Source: a virus. From it: a stretch of 58,833 bases of DNA. The notes beneath the pieces were generated by a model. That model made no database searches, was not told where the DNA came from, and saw only the letters and a list, made by a program, of their open reading frames with translations. Both the position numbers and the translations under genes were made by a program. Of this stretch, positions 41,927-50,270 are shown in pieces. Each line of letters opens with the position of its first letter. Within the stretch, counting starts at the first letter, position 1. Location: IMG/VR virus record IMGVR_UViG_3300028361_000031, positions 1 through 58,833 of that record. The stretch is one strand, 5' to 3'.

Positions 41927-41958
41927 TTAGGATAATCTAAATAAAAGTTGTATATTAG
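41927..41958 (+). promoter_or_regulatory. Bacteroidota-type promoter
   Basis: TTAG (41927), 20 bases, TATATTAG (41951). No palindrome upstream. Serves 42002. Confidence 0.65.
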
Positions 41959-42001
41959 TACAATAATAAAAATTATCCCTAAAAAATGTATTACGGATGT
42001 G

Positions 42002-42343
42002 ATGATGATGGAATATACACATCACGTGGAAGTACGTAAAAAAGATAATGAAGGATTAGCAAATCCCGACGTGGTGAAGGTTCGAATCTTCATCGGCCAC
42101 ACTACAGTCAATGGTAGGAAAGAGGTGTTCAATGGAGTAATCGCGGGAATGAAACGGTTTATAATAGAACCACCACAGGGATTGGATAATTCAATACTAA
42201 AGGGTATGGTTTCACAAGAACAGCACGGGTACTTTACGGTGTCTCATTTGAATAAATTACTTAGAATTAGTAATCAGTATGATATTAATTTATGTATCCC
42301 TAAGATTTGGAAAACCTTAATTACCGAATACACAAGTTTATAA
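42002..42343 (+). CDS. Hypothetical protein, 113 aa
   Basis: Start set at the ATG run at 42002; a TTG at 41948 lies in the promoter. EYTHHVEVRKKDNEGLANPD, VKVRIFIGHTTVNGRKEVFN. Unknown. Ends 2 bases before the RNA ligase ATG. Confidence 0.45.
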   Translation: MMMEYTHHVEVRKKDNEGLANPDVVKVRIFIGHTTVNGRKEVFNGVIAGMKRFIIEPPQGLDNSILKGMVSQEQHGYFTVSHLNKLLRISNQYDINLCIPKIWKTLITEYTSL

Positions 42344-42345
42344 GA

Positions 42346-43365
42346 ATGGATTTAAAAAAATTAGAACAATATTATAACGATGGGTGGTTGATAAAACAAA
42401 CACACCCCACTCTTCCGTTGACTATTTGGAACTATTCTCAAACCACGCAATTCGAACGAAACTGGGATGAGGTAACACTCGCGTGCAGGGGACTAGTAAC
42501 AGATGATAATACTGGAAACGTGGTAGCAAGACCTTTTAGGAAATTCTTTAACATAGAGGAATCTAAACATACACCTACAAAAGAATATTCAGTATTTTCA
42601 AAAATGGATGGTTCGTTGGGTATTTGTTTTTTCTATAATAATGAATGGATATTTGCATCCAGGGGTTCATTTACTTCCGATCAAGCAATAAAGGGAAAGG
42701 AATTATTAAACAAATATGATATGGAGTTGTTATCTACTGGATATACTTACTTATTTGAGATAATATTCGAATCGAACCGAATCGTGGTGTCATATGATTA
42801 TGAAGATGTCGTCTTACTTGGATGTATAGAAATTACCGATGGAACTGAAATTGATATTCATACTAATTATTATAAGGATAACTTTAACGTAGTTAAAAAA
42901 TTAAGTACTAACTTAGATTTTGTTTCACTCAAAAATTTAGATTTACCGAATGAAGAGGGATTTGTAATTCATTTTTCCAATGGTCATAGGGTAAAAATAA
43001 AATTTGAAGAATATTGCAGGTTGCACAGGATCATGACTGAAGCATCAACCACTGCAATATGGGATATTTTGAGAAATGACGATTCAATGGAAGAATTTCT
43101 AAAGGAAGTTCCGGATGAATTTTATGTAAAAATCAAAGACTTCAAAGATTCATTGGAAGATGAATATTGGGAAATCGCTGATAGGGTTAAAGGGATGTTC
43201 TCTATAATCTATAAAGATGGAATGACTCCAAGGGATTTTTCAAAAGAAGTTAGATATATCCCACAACCATATGTTACTTTATTATGGTGCCAGTTCAATA
43301 TGAAAATGAGTGGATATTCGGAATGTATCTGGAGTAGTATTAAACCTGAATATAGAAAATTATAA
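42346..43365 (+). CDS. RNA ligase 1-like (T4 RnlA family)
   Basis: 339 aa from ATG 42346 (a TTG at 42307 is rejected). Motif I is FSKMDGSLG with Lys87 as the adenylated residue. An upstream LACRGLVTDDNTGNVVARPF then RKFFNIEE is diagnostic of Rnl1. Motifs IIIa/IV follow (YTYLFEIIFESNRIV, EGFVIHFSNGHRVKIK). It repairs tRNA cut by host anticodon nucleases. T4 Rnl1 is 374 aa. Confidence 0.85.
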   Translation: MDLKKLEQYYNDGWLIKQTHPTLPLTIWNYSQTTQFERNWDEVTLACRGLVTDDNTGNVVARPFRKFFNIEESKHTPTKEYSVFSKMDGSLGICFFYNNEWIFASRGSFTSDQAIKGKELLNKYDMELLSTGYTYLFEIIFESNRIVVSYDYEDVVLLGCIEITDGTEIDIHTNYYKDNFNVVKKLSTNLDFVSLKNLDLPNEEGFVIHFSNGHRVKIKFEEYCRLHRIMTEASTTAIWDILRNDDSMEEFLKEVPDEFYVKIKDFKDSLEDEYWEIADRVKGMFSIIYKDGMTPRDFSKEVRYIPQPYVTLLWCQFNMKMSGYSECIWSSIKPEYRKL

Positions 43366-43368
43366 ATT

Positions 43369-43731
43369 ATGGCAGTGATCAGTATAGATTATAATGAACC
43401 GAACGTAAATGAATATCTGGCCGTAAAATTATCCAATCCAGAAGGATCAGCTGGTAGTTGGAATTCTGGTGATTTCGTAAAGGATTGGTATGATTGCATG
43501 AAGTTTATACTTACGGGCAAAATAGGTGAATATTTTTTTGTAATTCATTCGTCTAGTGTAGATCATTTTATAATGGATGATATATCTGATAAATACGAAA
43601 GCTGTTGGTTGGTGACAAGTAAAGATCCCGTAGAATTTGTGAAGAAACATTCAGGAGAAGGAATCGAGTTCTTCGTTAATAAAGGATGGAGCGGAACTTG
43701 GGAAGAATTTAAAGATAAATACGAAAACTAA
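43369..43731 (+). CDS. Hypothetical protein, 120 aa
   Basis: MAVISIDYNEPNVNEYLAVK, DWYDCMKFILTGKIGEYFFV, FFVNKGWSGTWEEFKDKYEN. Compact alpha/beta, unknown. Follows the RNA ligase by 3 bases. Confidence 0.5.
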   Translation: MAVISIDYNEPNVNEYLAVKLSNPEGSAGSWNSGDFVKDWYDCMKFILTGKIGEYFFVIHSSSVDHFIMDDISDKYESCWLVTSKDPVEFVKKHSGEGIEFFVNKGWSGTWEEFKDKYEN

Positions 43732-43735
43732 GAAT

Positions 43736-43966
43736 ATGAAAGCACAACAAGCACAAGATATAACAAATACCATCAATGACCGTTTAGATACTGATAATTA
43801 TAAACATATTATTGAAAAAATAACAAGTTCTGCTAGTTCGGGTAATTATACCGTGGGTATCACGAGTATACGAGAAAATACAATAGCAGCATTAAAGAAA
43901 GATGGATATAAAGTAATAGTGGATCCGGATCCTCGGGACTATGGTTATACGATATCATGGAAATAA
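43736..43966 (+). CDS. Hypothetical protein, 76 aa
   Basis: NTINDRLDTDNYKHIIEKIT, GNYTVGITSIRENTIAALKK, then DGYKVIVDPDPRDYGYTISW. The 'IRENTIAALKKDGYKV' pattern occurs in small phage proteins of unknown role. Confidence 0.5.
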   Translation: MKAQQAQDITNTINDRLDTDNYKHIIEKITSSASSGNYTVGITSIRENTIAALKKDGYKVIVDPDPRDYGYTISWK

Positions 43967-43968
43967 AT

Positions 43969-44021
43969 CTTAAATTTTAACAGTTAGAATTTGGTAGTTC
44001 AGTTAATTATTTGTATATTAG
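43969..44021 (+). promoter_or_regulatory. Promoter with upstream TTAAAnTTTAA palindrome
   Basis: CTTAAATTTTAAC (43969-43981), 8 bases, TTTG (43990), 20 bases, TATATTAG (44014). Same geometry as at 33980-35748. Confidence 0.7.
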
Positions 44022-44072
44022 AGTATTGATAAAAAATGGGTTATGTGAATATCCCGAAAATAAAGATTAATT

Positions 44073-44255
44073 ATGAAAACTAGATTAAAATATTTGTTAA
44101 TATCGATTGTATCCTTCATAGGAGCCATTGCCATTTCTTCATATCAACTAATTACAGATACACCATTTGATTCGGTATATTATTTACAAGTAGTTCTATT
44201 GGTTATAGGTTGGATATTCTTAATTAAAATGAAACCAATAAAATCGATAAAGTAA
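44073..44255 (+). CDS. Small membrane protein with two spans, 60 aa
   Basis: Segments YLLISIVSFIGAIAISSY (8-25) and YYLQVVLLVIGWIFLIKM (36-53), with basic ends. Unknown. Confidence 0.5.
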   Translation: MKTRLKYLLISIVSFIGAIAISSYQLITDTPFDSVYYLQVVLLVIGWIFLIKMKPIKSIK

Positions 44256-44277
44256 AAAAAGAAATAACACGTAGAAA

Positions 44278-44607
44278 ATGAATGAACTATATGTAGAATC
44301 GATACACCGTAATGCAATACAGGGTGATACCTCTTTTACGGAAACGGGATTTTGGGGAAGTACTCCATCATACTCACAAGCGGAAGTCCGAAAGATTTGG
44401 TTCGATGGTATCAAATCAGGTATACGGACTGGGTTACATAAAGCCAGTTTACCCAGCCAGAAAATAGAACTCACATCAAGTATAAAGAATAATAATCAAC
44501 GTGAATTTATAGAGAAATTCTACGAATTATGTGAAAATCACAATTGTGCGATAGTATTCCATCCAGAACATGGTATGGTTATATCGGATTTGAACAAAAA
44601 TATATAG
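44278..44607 (+). CDS. Hypothetical protein, 109 aa
   Basis: VESIHRNAIQGDTSFTETGF, SYSQAEVRKIWFDGIKSGIR, REFIEKFYELCENHNCAIVF. Unknown. Ends 3 bases before the Rnl5-like ligase. Confidence 0.45.
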   Translation: MNELYVESIHRNAIQGDTSFTETGFWGSTPSYSQAEVRKIWFDGIKSGIRTGLHKASLPSQKIELTSSIKNNNQREFIEKFYELCENHNCAIVFHPEHGMVISDLNKNI

Positions 44608-44610
44608 AAA

Positions 44611-45696
44611 ATGGAAAGAAAACTTGCAACATTAAGAATAGTATCAAAGTTAGAACCAATTGAGGGAGCTGATAGGATTGAACTTGCAACCGTAGATGGT
44701 TGGAAAGTTGTAGTTGCAAAGGATGTAGGTCATAAAGTAGGTGATATGGTTGTTTATTGTGAAATAGATTCATTTCTGCCGATTAGACCAGAATATGAGT
44801 TTCTACGTAAAACCTCATTCAAAAAAATGGGGGATTTCGAAGGATTCAGATTAAAAACTACAAAGTTCCGCGGCACAATCTCCAATGGATTGATATTACC
44901 ATTGCATGCATTAGAGAATGATAATAAAATGAAAATCGGAGTTTCAAGACAACCACATGGTGATCAATTACAATTGGGGCCGTATGATGATGCATTTATA
45001 ATAGAAGTGGGGGCTGATGTAACAGAGTTATTAGGTATCGTTAAATACGACCCACCGATGCCTGCATGCCTAAATGCGGTTGCAAAGGGGTATTTTCCTG
45101 GGTTCATCCCAAAAAGTGATGAAATCAGATGCCAAAATTTTACTGCATCCGAATACGAATCATTGAGGGAAAAGGAATATTATGTTGCGGAAAAGTTGGA
45201 TGGAAGTTCAGTAACCTTTTTCTTGCATGATAACGAATTCGGTGTATGTTCACGAAATTTAGAATTAATAGAGGATGATACTAATTCAATTTGGAAAGTT
45301 GCAAGGGAACTGAAAATTGAAGAAAAATTAAGAGGATGTGGTATACCCGGAATCATGATACAGGGTGAAATAATCGGTGAGGGAATCCAGAAAAATTCAT
45401 ATAAGATAAAGGGGCAGACTGTTAAGTTCTTCACCGCGTATAACATTGGGAATCGTTCTCGTTATAAATTCAATAGATTTGAAGAAATTATCAGAGATTT
45501 GGGATTAGAAACTGTACCCATATTATCACAAAATATAAAATTACCTGATAATATTGAGGATTTGGTTAAAAGTGCAGACGGTAAATCAATATTGAATAAA
45601 AATACAAACCGTGAGGGATTGGTATATCGTAGTTTAGATGGTGAAATTTCATTTAAATGCATAGGAAATGAATTTTTAATTAAAGAAACGGATTAA
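44611..45696 (+). CDS. RNA ligase, Rnl5 (Deinococcus DraRnl-like) family
   Basis: 361 aa. An N-terminal OB-type domain (residues 1-140: RKLATLRIVSKLEPIEGADR, MVVYCEIDSFLPIRPEYEFL) is typical of the DRB0094 family. The catalytic domain has motif I YVAEKLDGSS (Lys195), IMIQGEIIGEGIQKN, and EGLVYRSLD then ISFKCI near the end. The family seals 3'-OH/5'-PO4 RNA nicks. Second RNA ligase in the window. Confidence 0.85.
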   Translation: MERKLATLRIVSKLEPIEGADRIELATVDGWKVVVAKDVGHKVGDMVVYCEIDSFLPIRPEYEFLRKTSFKKMGDFEGFRLKTTKFRGTISNGLILPLHALENDNKMKIGVSRQPHGDQLQLGPYDDAFIIEVGADVTELLGIVKYDPPMPACLNAVAKGYFPGFIPKSDEIRCQNFTASEYESLREKEYYVAEKLDGSSVTFFLHDNEFGVCSRNLELIEDDTNSIWKVARELKIEEKLRGCGIPGIMIQGEIIGEGIQKNSYKIKGQTVKFFTAYNIGNRSRYKFNRFEEIIRDLGLETVPILSQNIKLPDNIEDLVKSADGKSILNKNTNREGLVYRSLDGEISFKCIGNEFLIKETD

Positions 45697-45699
45697 ATT

Positions 45700-45859
45700 A
45701 TGATGGATACATACATTTATAACGACACACGTAGGTCCGTGGAAAAAAAAATGCAAGAAACTATATAAAAAAGGATTCTTCGATAGATTTTGGAATAAAG
45801 AAGTTGATCCTATAATGAAAATGAGGTTTAGTAAAATACAAGATTGGTTAAATGAGTAG
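45700..45859 (+). pseudogene. Small ORF with a shift at an A9 run
   Basis: ATG 45700 gives MMDTYIYNDTRRSVEKK and soon stops at 45768. After nine A residues (45743-45751) another frame continues CKKLYKKGFFDRFWNKEVDP and ends DWLNE at 45859, overlapping the next start. Either a sequencing or mutational indel in the A-run, or slippage that joins the two parts. Confidence 0.35.
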
Positions 45860-46037
45860 AAGAGAAATAAAACTAACATATGAAAGAATGGGCCACGTAA
45901 GGGAAATGTTGGCTCGGTGCTTACATACTGGAACTACCGAATTCCTATTACGTATATATGAAACCGGATGTTACACAAGTGATGATCGAAGCCGATTAAA
46001 TATAATCGTGGAGAAATTTAATAAAGAGAATGATTAA
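45852..46037 (+). CDS. Small hypothetical protein, 61 aa
   Basis: MSRREIKLTYERMGHVREML then TTEFLLRIYETGCYTSDDRS. Helical. Unknown. Overlaps the next ORF by 8 bases. Confidence 0.45.
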   Translation: MSRREIKLTYERMGHVREMLARCLHTGTTEFLLRIYETGCYTSDDRSRLNIIVEKFNKEND

Positions 46038-46134
46038 GATGGAAGAAGAAACTAAATTATTAATAGAACAATGTTATGTATTAGCAGAGGATTTCGAAGA
46101 TTTTTATGGAATGATTAAAAACCTATTAAAATGA
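46030..46134 (+). CDS. Small hypothetical protein, 34 aa
   Basis: MIKMEEETKLLIEQCYVLAE then DFEDFYGMIKNLLK. Acidic amphipathic helix. Unknown. Confidence 0.35.
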   Translation: MIKMEEETKLLIEQCYVLAEDFEDFYGMIKNLLK

Positions 46135-46186
46135 GTAAACTTTAACAAAAATTTAACAAAATATACACACTATATTTGGAACACCA

Positions 46187-46200
46187 ACATATTTATATGT
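46187..46200 (+). promoter_or_regulatory. Palindrome abutting an endonuclease start codon
   Basis: ACATATTTATATGT (46187-46200) is a perfect inverted repeat ending one base before the ATG. It contains the TATTTATA core but is too close to the ATG for a usual late promoter with leader. Confidence 0.4.
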
Positions 46201-46857
46201 ATGGTAATATACAAGACAACAAATTTAATCAATGGCAAAATCTACGTTGGTAAGGATACAAAAAACAAACCAAGTTATATTGGTTCTGGAAAGATATTAA
46301 AACAGGCCATAAAAAAACACGGTAAAGAAAACTTTAAGAAAGAAATACTGGAATATTGTAATGATATGGTAGAATTGGAACAACGTGAGATATACTGGAT
46401 ATCCAAATTGAATTCAATATCCAATGGATACAATATAACAGAGGGAGGGACAGGTGGTGATACGTGGACTAATAATGATATATCTACACATTGGAATACC
46501 GGAAAGACTCCGTGGAACAAAGGTATTCCAATATCAGATGAAATGAAATCTCGGATCAGTGAAACTAAAAAAGGAAACTCAAAGTCCAATTCGGGATCAT
46601 ATAAAAAAGGCAAGGAAAATCGTCATTTCGGAAAAAAACAAAAAGATAGTACTGTAAATAAACGTGTTAACACTAGAAGAAAAAATGGGTCGTATGTGGG
46701 TATAGGTATATTCAAACCAAAAGGAGTAAGACACATTACAGATAATATAGAATTCAATTCAATAAAAGAAGCAGCAGAACATTACGGTATCACTAGAGAT
46801 AGAGTGGGATATAGTTGTAGAACAGAATGGAAAAATGGTAAATTCAGATTTATATGA
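46201..46857 (+). CDS. GIY-YIG homing endonuclease
   Basis: 218 aa. MVIYKTTNLINGKIYVGKDT, AIKKHGKENFKKEILEYCND, Glu in LEQREIYWISKL, GYNITEGGTGG. NUMOD3-like segments (STHWNTGKTPWNKG; KGKENRHFGKKQKD) and a C-terminal NUMOD1-like HTH (EFNSIKEAAEHYGITRDR). Free-standing before the RecB-like nuclease gene, with a 4-base overlap. Confidence 0.85.
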   Translation: MVIYKTTNLINGKIYVGKDTKNKPSYIGSGKILKQAIKKHGKENFKKEILEYCNDMVELEQREIYWISKLNSISNGYNITEGGTGGDTWTNNDISTHWNTGKTPWNKGIPISDEMKSRISETKKGNSKSNSGSYKKGKENRHFGKKQKDSTVNKRVNTRRKNGSYVGIGIFKPKGVRHITDNIEFNSIKEAAEHYGITRDRVGYSCRTEWKNGKFRFI

Positions 46858-47738
46858 TCGAAGAAATAAAAAAAAGAAATAAAGTAGTTAGTTTTTCACA
46901 ATATACAATGTTTAGTTCTTGTAAGAAAAAATATAAGTTAAGGTATATTGATAAATTAGCTAAAGGTAGTGGTAATGTGCATAGTGTTTTCGGAACTGCT
47001 ATACACGAAACTATACAAAGTTTCCTAAAGGTAATGTACGGTGAAAGTAAGAAAGCCGCTTTGAATATCAATCTGGATTCTTTATTGTATGAGAATTTAA
47101 TAATAGCATTTCAAACCGACCAAAAAAAAATGGATGGTGCACTGCCGTGTACCAAGGAAGAACTTATAGAATTCTACGAGGACGGTCAAAATATACTACA
47201 GTATTTTACAGGTAAATTAAATAAGTTCTACCCGAAACAGGGATATGAATTAGTTGCCATAGAATATAGAATCGAGGAAGAATTAAAACCTGGAGTTATA
47301 TTCTGGGGATTCATAGATGTGGTATTACGTGATAATATTTCAGGCAAGATAATAGTAATCGATTTAAAAACATCCACCAAAGGCTGGGGTTCATATAAGA
47401 AGAACGATAAAATCGGTACATCACAAGTACTGTTATACAAAAAACTATATTCTGAAAAGGAGGATATTCCACTTAATGATATAAGTGTGGAGTATCAGAT
47501 TATGAAACGTAAGTTACCTCAAAATTCAGAATGGCCGATTCCAAGAATTTCCAAGTTCGTACCCGCTAACGGAAAACCATCGGTAAACAAAGCATGGAAT
47601 TCATTTATGGAATTCGTAGATTATGTATTCGATGGAGAAGGTAACTACCGTACAGAAAATTTATTTGAAGCAAGCCCTTCCAAACTTTGTGATTGGTGTT
47701 TTTTCAAAACTTCTGGACATTGTGATTCATGGAGATAA
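46854..47738 (+). CDS. RecB/Cas4-like PD-(D/E)XK exonuclease with Fe-S cluster motif
   Basis: 294 aa. VVSFSQYTMFSSCKKKYKLR (Cys23), GTAIHETIQSF, the nuclease motifs GFIDVVLRDN and IIVIDLKTSTKGWGSY, then QVLLYKK. The C-terminus has Cys279, Cys282 and Cys290 (CDWCFFKTSGHC). One N-terminal plus three C-terminal Cys is the 4Fe-4S arrangement of AddB and Cas4. Probably a DNA end-processing nuclease in phage recombination. Confidence 0.8.
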   Translation: MIEEIKKRNKVVSFSQYTMFSSCKKKYKLRYIDKLAKGSGNVHSVFGTAIHETIQSFLKVMYGESKKAALNINLDSLLYENLIIAFQTDQKKMDGALPCTKEELIEFYEDGQNILQYFTGKLNKFYPKQGYELVAIEYRIEEELKPGVIFWGFIDVVLRDNISGKIIVIDLKTSTKGWGSYKKNDKIGTSQVLLYKKLYSEKEDIPLNDISVEYQIMKRKLPQNSEWPIPRISKFVPANGKPSVNKAWNSFMEFVDYVFDGEGNYRTENLFEASPSKLCDWCFFKTSGHCDSWR

Positions 47739-47756
47739 TCGATCAAATAAAAATAT

Positions 47757-48059
47757 ATGGATATAATAGAACTAGAAAAAAAAAGAATGGAACGGTCATT
47801 AAAAACATTCCCCCATGCTACCCCACGTGGTTCATTGGAAAGGGCTAAAGAAGAGATTAAGGAAATTCAAGAATATATTGACAATGGGGTAAAAGACCCA
47901 TATGAATATCTCGATGCAATTATGTGTATATTTGATGTCGCAGGCAGGATGGGTATTAGTGCCAGAGAAGTAATGATTGCGTATGAACTGAAACTCGATA
48001 TCAACACAAAACGTACTTGGAACAGGAATCCAGACAACAGTTATTCCCACAAAAAATAA
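47757..48059 (+). CDS. MazG-like / DUF550 dNTP pyrophosphohydrolase
   Basis: 100 aa: SLKTFPHATPRGSLERAKEE, IKEIQEYIDNG, EYLDAIMCIFDVAGRMGIS, KRTWNRNPDNSYSHKK. Acidic pairs E-x-x-E and E-x-x-D fit the MazG fold. The closing RTW-x-x-NPDNSYSH is typical of the dATP/dGTP pyrophosphohydrolase family. Second MazG-type enzyme besides 21532. Confidence 0.6.
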   Translation: MDIIELEKKRMERSLKTFPHATPRGSLERAKEEIKEIQEYIDNGVKDPYEYLDAIMCIFDVAGRMGISAREVMIAYELKLDINTKRTWNRNPDNSYSHKK

Positions 48060-48075
48060 ACTTCATAATTTATTT

Positions 48076-48107
48076 ACGTTTTTCTAAAACGTATATATGT
48101 ATATACG
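48076..48107 (+). promoter_or_regulatory. Two overlapping inverted repeats, operator candidate
   Basis: ACGTTTT/AAAACGT (48076-48092, 3-base loop) and CGTATATA/TATATACG (48090-48107, 2-base centre) share three bases. They lie 39 bases before a ribbon-helix-helix gene and could be its own operator. Confidence 0.5.
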
Positions 48108-48145
48108 ACCAATATATAAGTATATATTAATTATGAAAAAATGAC

Positions 48146-48346
48146 ATGGCAAAAACAGAAACAAAATTAACTTCTGTAAAGATTATTAAGGACATTTACA
48201 GTAGGTTTAAGAAATTATCTTTTGAAAGTAATTTGACATTACAAAAACTAGTCAACCGCTCGTTGACAAAATATGTAGAAGATGAAACCTTCCGAGTAGA
48301 AATAAAGGAATATACGGAACTAGAAACTTCTGGTTCACAATTTTAA
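48146..48346 (+). CDS. Ribbon-helix-helix DNA-binding protein
   Basis: 66 aa. TKLTSVKIIKDIYSRFKKLS (strand plus helix A), NLTLQKLVNRSLTKYVED (helix B), ending SGSQF. This is the Arc/CopG layout common in T4-like phages. Probable autoregulator binding the repeats just upstream. Confidence 0.7.
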   Translation: MAKTETKLTSVKIIKDIYSRFKKLSFESNLTLQKLVNRSLTKYVEDETFRVEIKEYTELETSGSQF

Positions 48347-48353
48347 AAAACAA

Positions 48354-48914
48354 ATGAAGTTACGTAATTTACTACCAAAATCCTTATTAAAAGAGGGTGT
48401 AAAACATAAGTTTGGATATATAGCGTTATTTTTCACATTTACCGAAATGAAAAAAATACATTCGGTAATTGATTCTAATGATATATTCATAGATGATGAT
48501 GATGATGATTCATTTGGATTAGAAACAGAACCGCATACAACTCTTTTATATGGGATACACGAGGAAGTTTCCGTGCAAGATGTAGAGGATATTCTAAATA
48601 AATACACATACTATACGTGTGAAGTAAGTAACCCATCATTATTTGAAAGTGATAAATACGATGTATTAAAATTTGATGTTACAGGAGACAACCTCCATGA
48701 AACAAACGGTGATTTAAAATCATTACCACATACATCAAGTTATCCGAAATACCATCCACACTTAACGATTGGATATGTAAATCCAGGTAAAGGAAAGAAA
48801 TACGTAGATAAATTGAACAAAATTGGACAAAACTCATTTTGGTTAACACCACAGTACGTTGTGTTTTCACGAGCAAACGGTAAAAAAACAAAAATTAAAA
48901 TAAGAATAGATTGA
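48354..48914 (+). CDS. 2H phosphoesterase (2'-5' RNA ligase-like)
   Basis: 186 aa. Two H-x-T motifs: EPHTTLLYG (His61, Thr63) and YHPHLTIGYV (His136, Thr138). Six Asp in a row (residues 47-52, a GAT microsatellite at 48492-48509) sit in a loop. In phages 2H enzymes cleave cyclic oligonucleotides (Acb1-type, 2'-5' oligoadenylate) or process RNA ends, so it may oppose CBASS/type III signalling. Confidence 0.75.
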   Translation: MKLRNLLPKSLLKEGVKHKFGYIALFFTFTEMKKIHSVIDSNDIFIDDDDDDSFGLETEPHTTLLYGIHEEVSVQDVEDILNKYTYYTCEVSNPSLFESDKYDVLKFDVTGDNLHETNGDLKSLPHTSSYPKYHPHLTIGYVNPGKGKKYVDKLNKIGQNSFWLTPQYVVFSRANGKKTKIKIRID

Positions 48915-48940
48915 TATGGCACTAAATAAAGTAAATTAAA

Positions 48941-49510
48941 ATGAATAAAGACAATTTTGGTAGTAATGGTAAAAAATGTATTTTGTTGCTGAGTGATGAT
49001 TTAAGAATGGCAAGTGGTATAGCTACGATGTCGAAGGAATTCGTACTAGGTACACTTGATAAATATAACTGGGTTCAGTTGGGTGCAGCGATTGACCATC
49101 CCGACCAAGGGAAGGAGTTGGATATGAATGATGATGTTAGGAAATCAACAGGAATTAAGGATGCAGAACTTAGATTGATCCCATGGAGTGGATATGGTGA
49201 TGCAAATATCCTACGCCAACTTATAATGAAATACAGACCAGATGCAATACTACACTTTACTGATCCGAGGTATTTTTATTGGTTATACGAAATTGAGGCT
49301 GAAATTAGGGAGAACATTCCAATACTATACTATACTATTTGGGATAATGTGGGAACACCGGAAACCGATTGGGCAGGTGATCCTGATTACAATTCAGAGT
49401 ATTACTCATCATGTGATGGGTTATTCTGTATCTCCCGACAGACGTATGGAATGGTTAATCGGGTAATATCAAAAAAATATGGAGATGAGTTAGAAATTGT
49501 TAATAACTAA
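48941..49510 (+). CDS. GT-B glycosyltransferase, N-terminal half
   Basis: 189 aa covering only the first Rossmann domain: CILLLSDDLRMASGIATMSK, YRPDAILHFTDPRYFYWLYE, LFCISRQTYGMVNRVISKKY. It stops just where the interdomain linker should be. The missing donor-binding half is at 50267-51157, beyond a GIY-YIG gene and an RHH gene. Confidence 0.75.
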   Translation: MNKDNFGSNGKKCILLLSDDLRMASGIATMSKEFVLGTLDKYNWVQLGAAIDHPDQGKELDMNDDVRKSTGIKDAELRLIPWSGYGDANILRQLIMKYRPDAILHFTDPRYFYWLYEIEAEIRENIPILYYTIWDNVGTPETDWAGDPDYNSEYYSSCDGLFCISRQTYGMVNRVISKKYGDELEIVNN

Positions 49511-49567
49511 TTGAACTTATTTGAATGTTTTTTAGGTTTTTTTGATTGTTTTTTTGTTTTTCTTATA

Positions 49568-49581
49568 TTCATATGTATGAA
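49568..49581 (+). promoter_or_regulatory. Palindrome over an endonuclease start codon
   Basis: TTCATA-TG-TATGAA (49568-49581) includes the ATG at 49577. The preceding CTTATATTCATA resembles the motif before other endonuclease ORFs. Confidence 0.4.
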
Positions 49582-50134
49582 GCATTATGTATATAGATTA
49601 GAAGATCCGATAACTAATGAATTTTACATTGGAAGTAGAAGCTGTAAATGTGATATAAAAGATGATCCTTATATGGGTAGCTATTATACTTGGAAGCCAG
49701 AAGACAAATCAATCTTGGTAAAAACAATATTAAAATCAAATTTTAGAAAACGAGAAACTTGCATAAAATACGAAGCTAAAATTATTAAAGAAAATATTGA
49801 TACTAAATTAAACAGGAATTATCACATTCCGAAAGCTGGATTTCATACTATGGGAAAATCATGTAGTGATGAAACCCGTAAAAAGTTAAGTAATATAATA
49901 TTAAATAATTTAGAAGAACACCGAGCACGGGTAAAAAAGTACCATGCTGATGTTAGAGGTGAAATGAACCCCTTTTACGGAAAACATCATACGGATAAAA
50001 CTAAATTAAATCATAGTAAATTTATGAAATCACAACCATCTATTAAATGTCCTTATTGTGATAAAGTTGGAGGGAATGGTATAATGCAACGTTGGCACTT
50101 TGATAATTGCAAATTAAAAAATAAAAATGACTAG
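49577..50134 (+). CDS. GIY-YIG-type homing endonuclease splitting a glycosyltransferase
   Basis: 185 aa from ATG 49577 (the open frame upstream is a hydrophobic T-rich leader). MKHYVYRLEDPITNEFYIGS replaces the usual GIY...YIG by VYR...YIGS. A NUMOD3-like GEMNPFYGKHHTDKTK follows, and a C-terminal zinc finger CPYCDKVGGNGIMQRWHFDN. It lies between the two domains of one glycosyltransferase. Confidence 0.75.
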   Translation: MKHYVYRLEDPITNEFYIGSRSCKCDIKDDPYMGSYYTWKPEDKSILVKTILKSNFRKRETCIKYEAKIIKENIDTKLNRNYHIPKAGFHTMGKSCSDETRKKLSNIILNNLEEHRARVKKYHADVRGEMNPFYGKHHTDKTKLNHSKFMKSQPSIKCPYCDKVGGNGIMQRWHFDNCKLKNKND

Positions 50135-50270
50135 ATACACAGTAAATATAAAAGAAGAAGCATATTCAAAGATAAGGGAATATTGTAAAGAAAATGCATT
50201 AAAAATTAATGGTTGGGTAGAAAAAATACTAATGGATAAATTAGATGAAATTAACAAGAAAACATTATGA
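50127..50270 (+). CDS. Small ribbon-helix-helix-like protein, 47 aa
   Basis: MTRYTVNIKEEAYSKIREYC then NGWVEKILMDKLDE: one strand and two helices as in Arc/MetJ. It overlaps the endonuclease end by 8 bases and the next gene by 4. It may regulate the endonuclease or travel with it. Confidence 0.5.
   Translation: MTRYTVNIKEEAYSKIREYCKENALKINGWVEKILMDKLDEINKKTL

Noticed and set aside
48492-48509. (GAT)6 microsatellite as a phase-variation switch
   Set aside because: The unit is three bases, so length changes would only alter an Asp run and not the frame.
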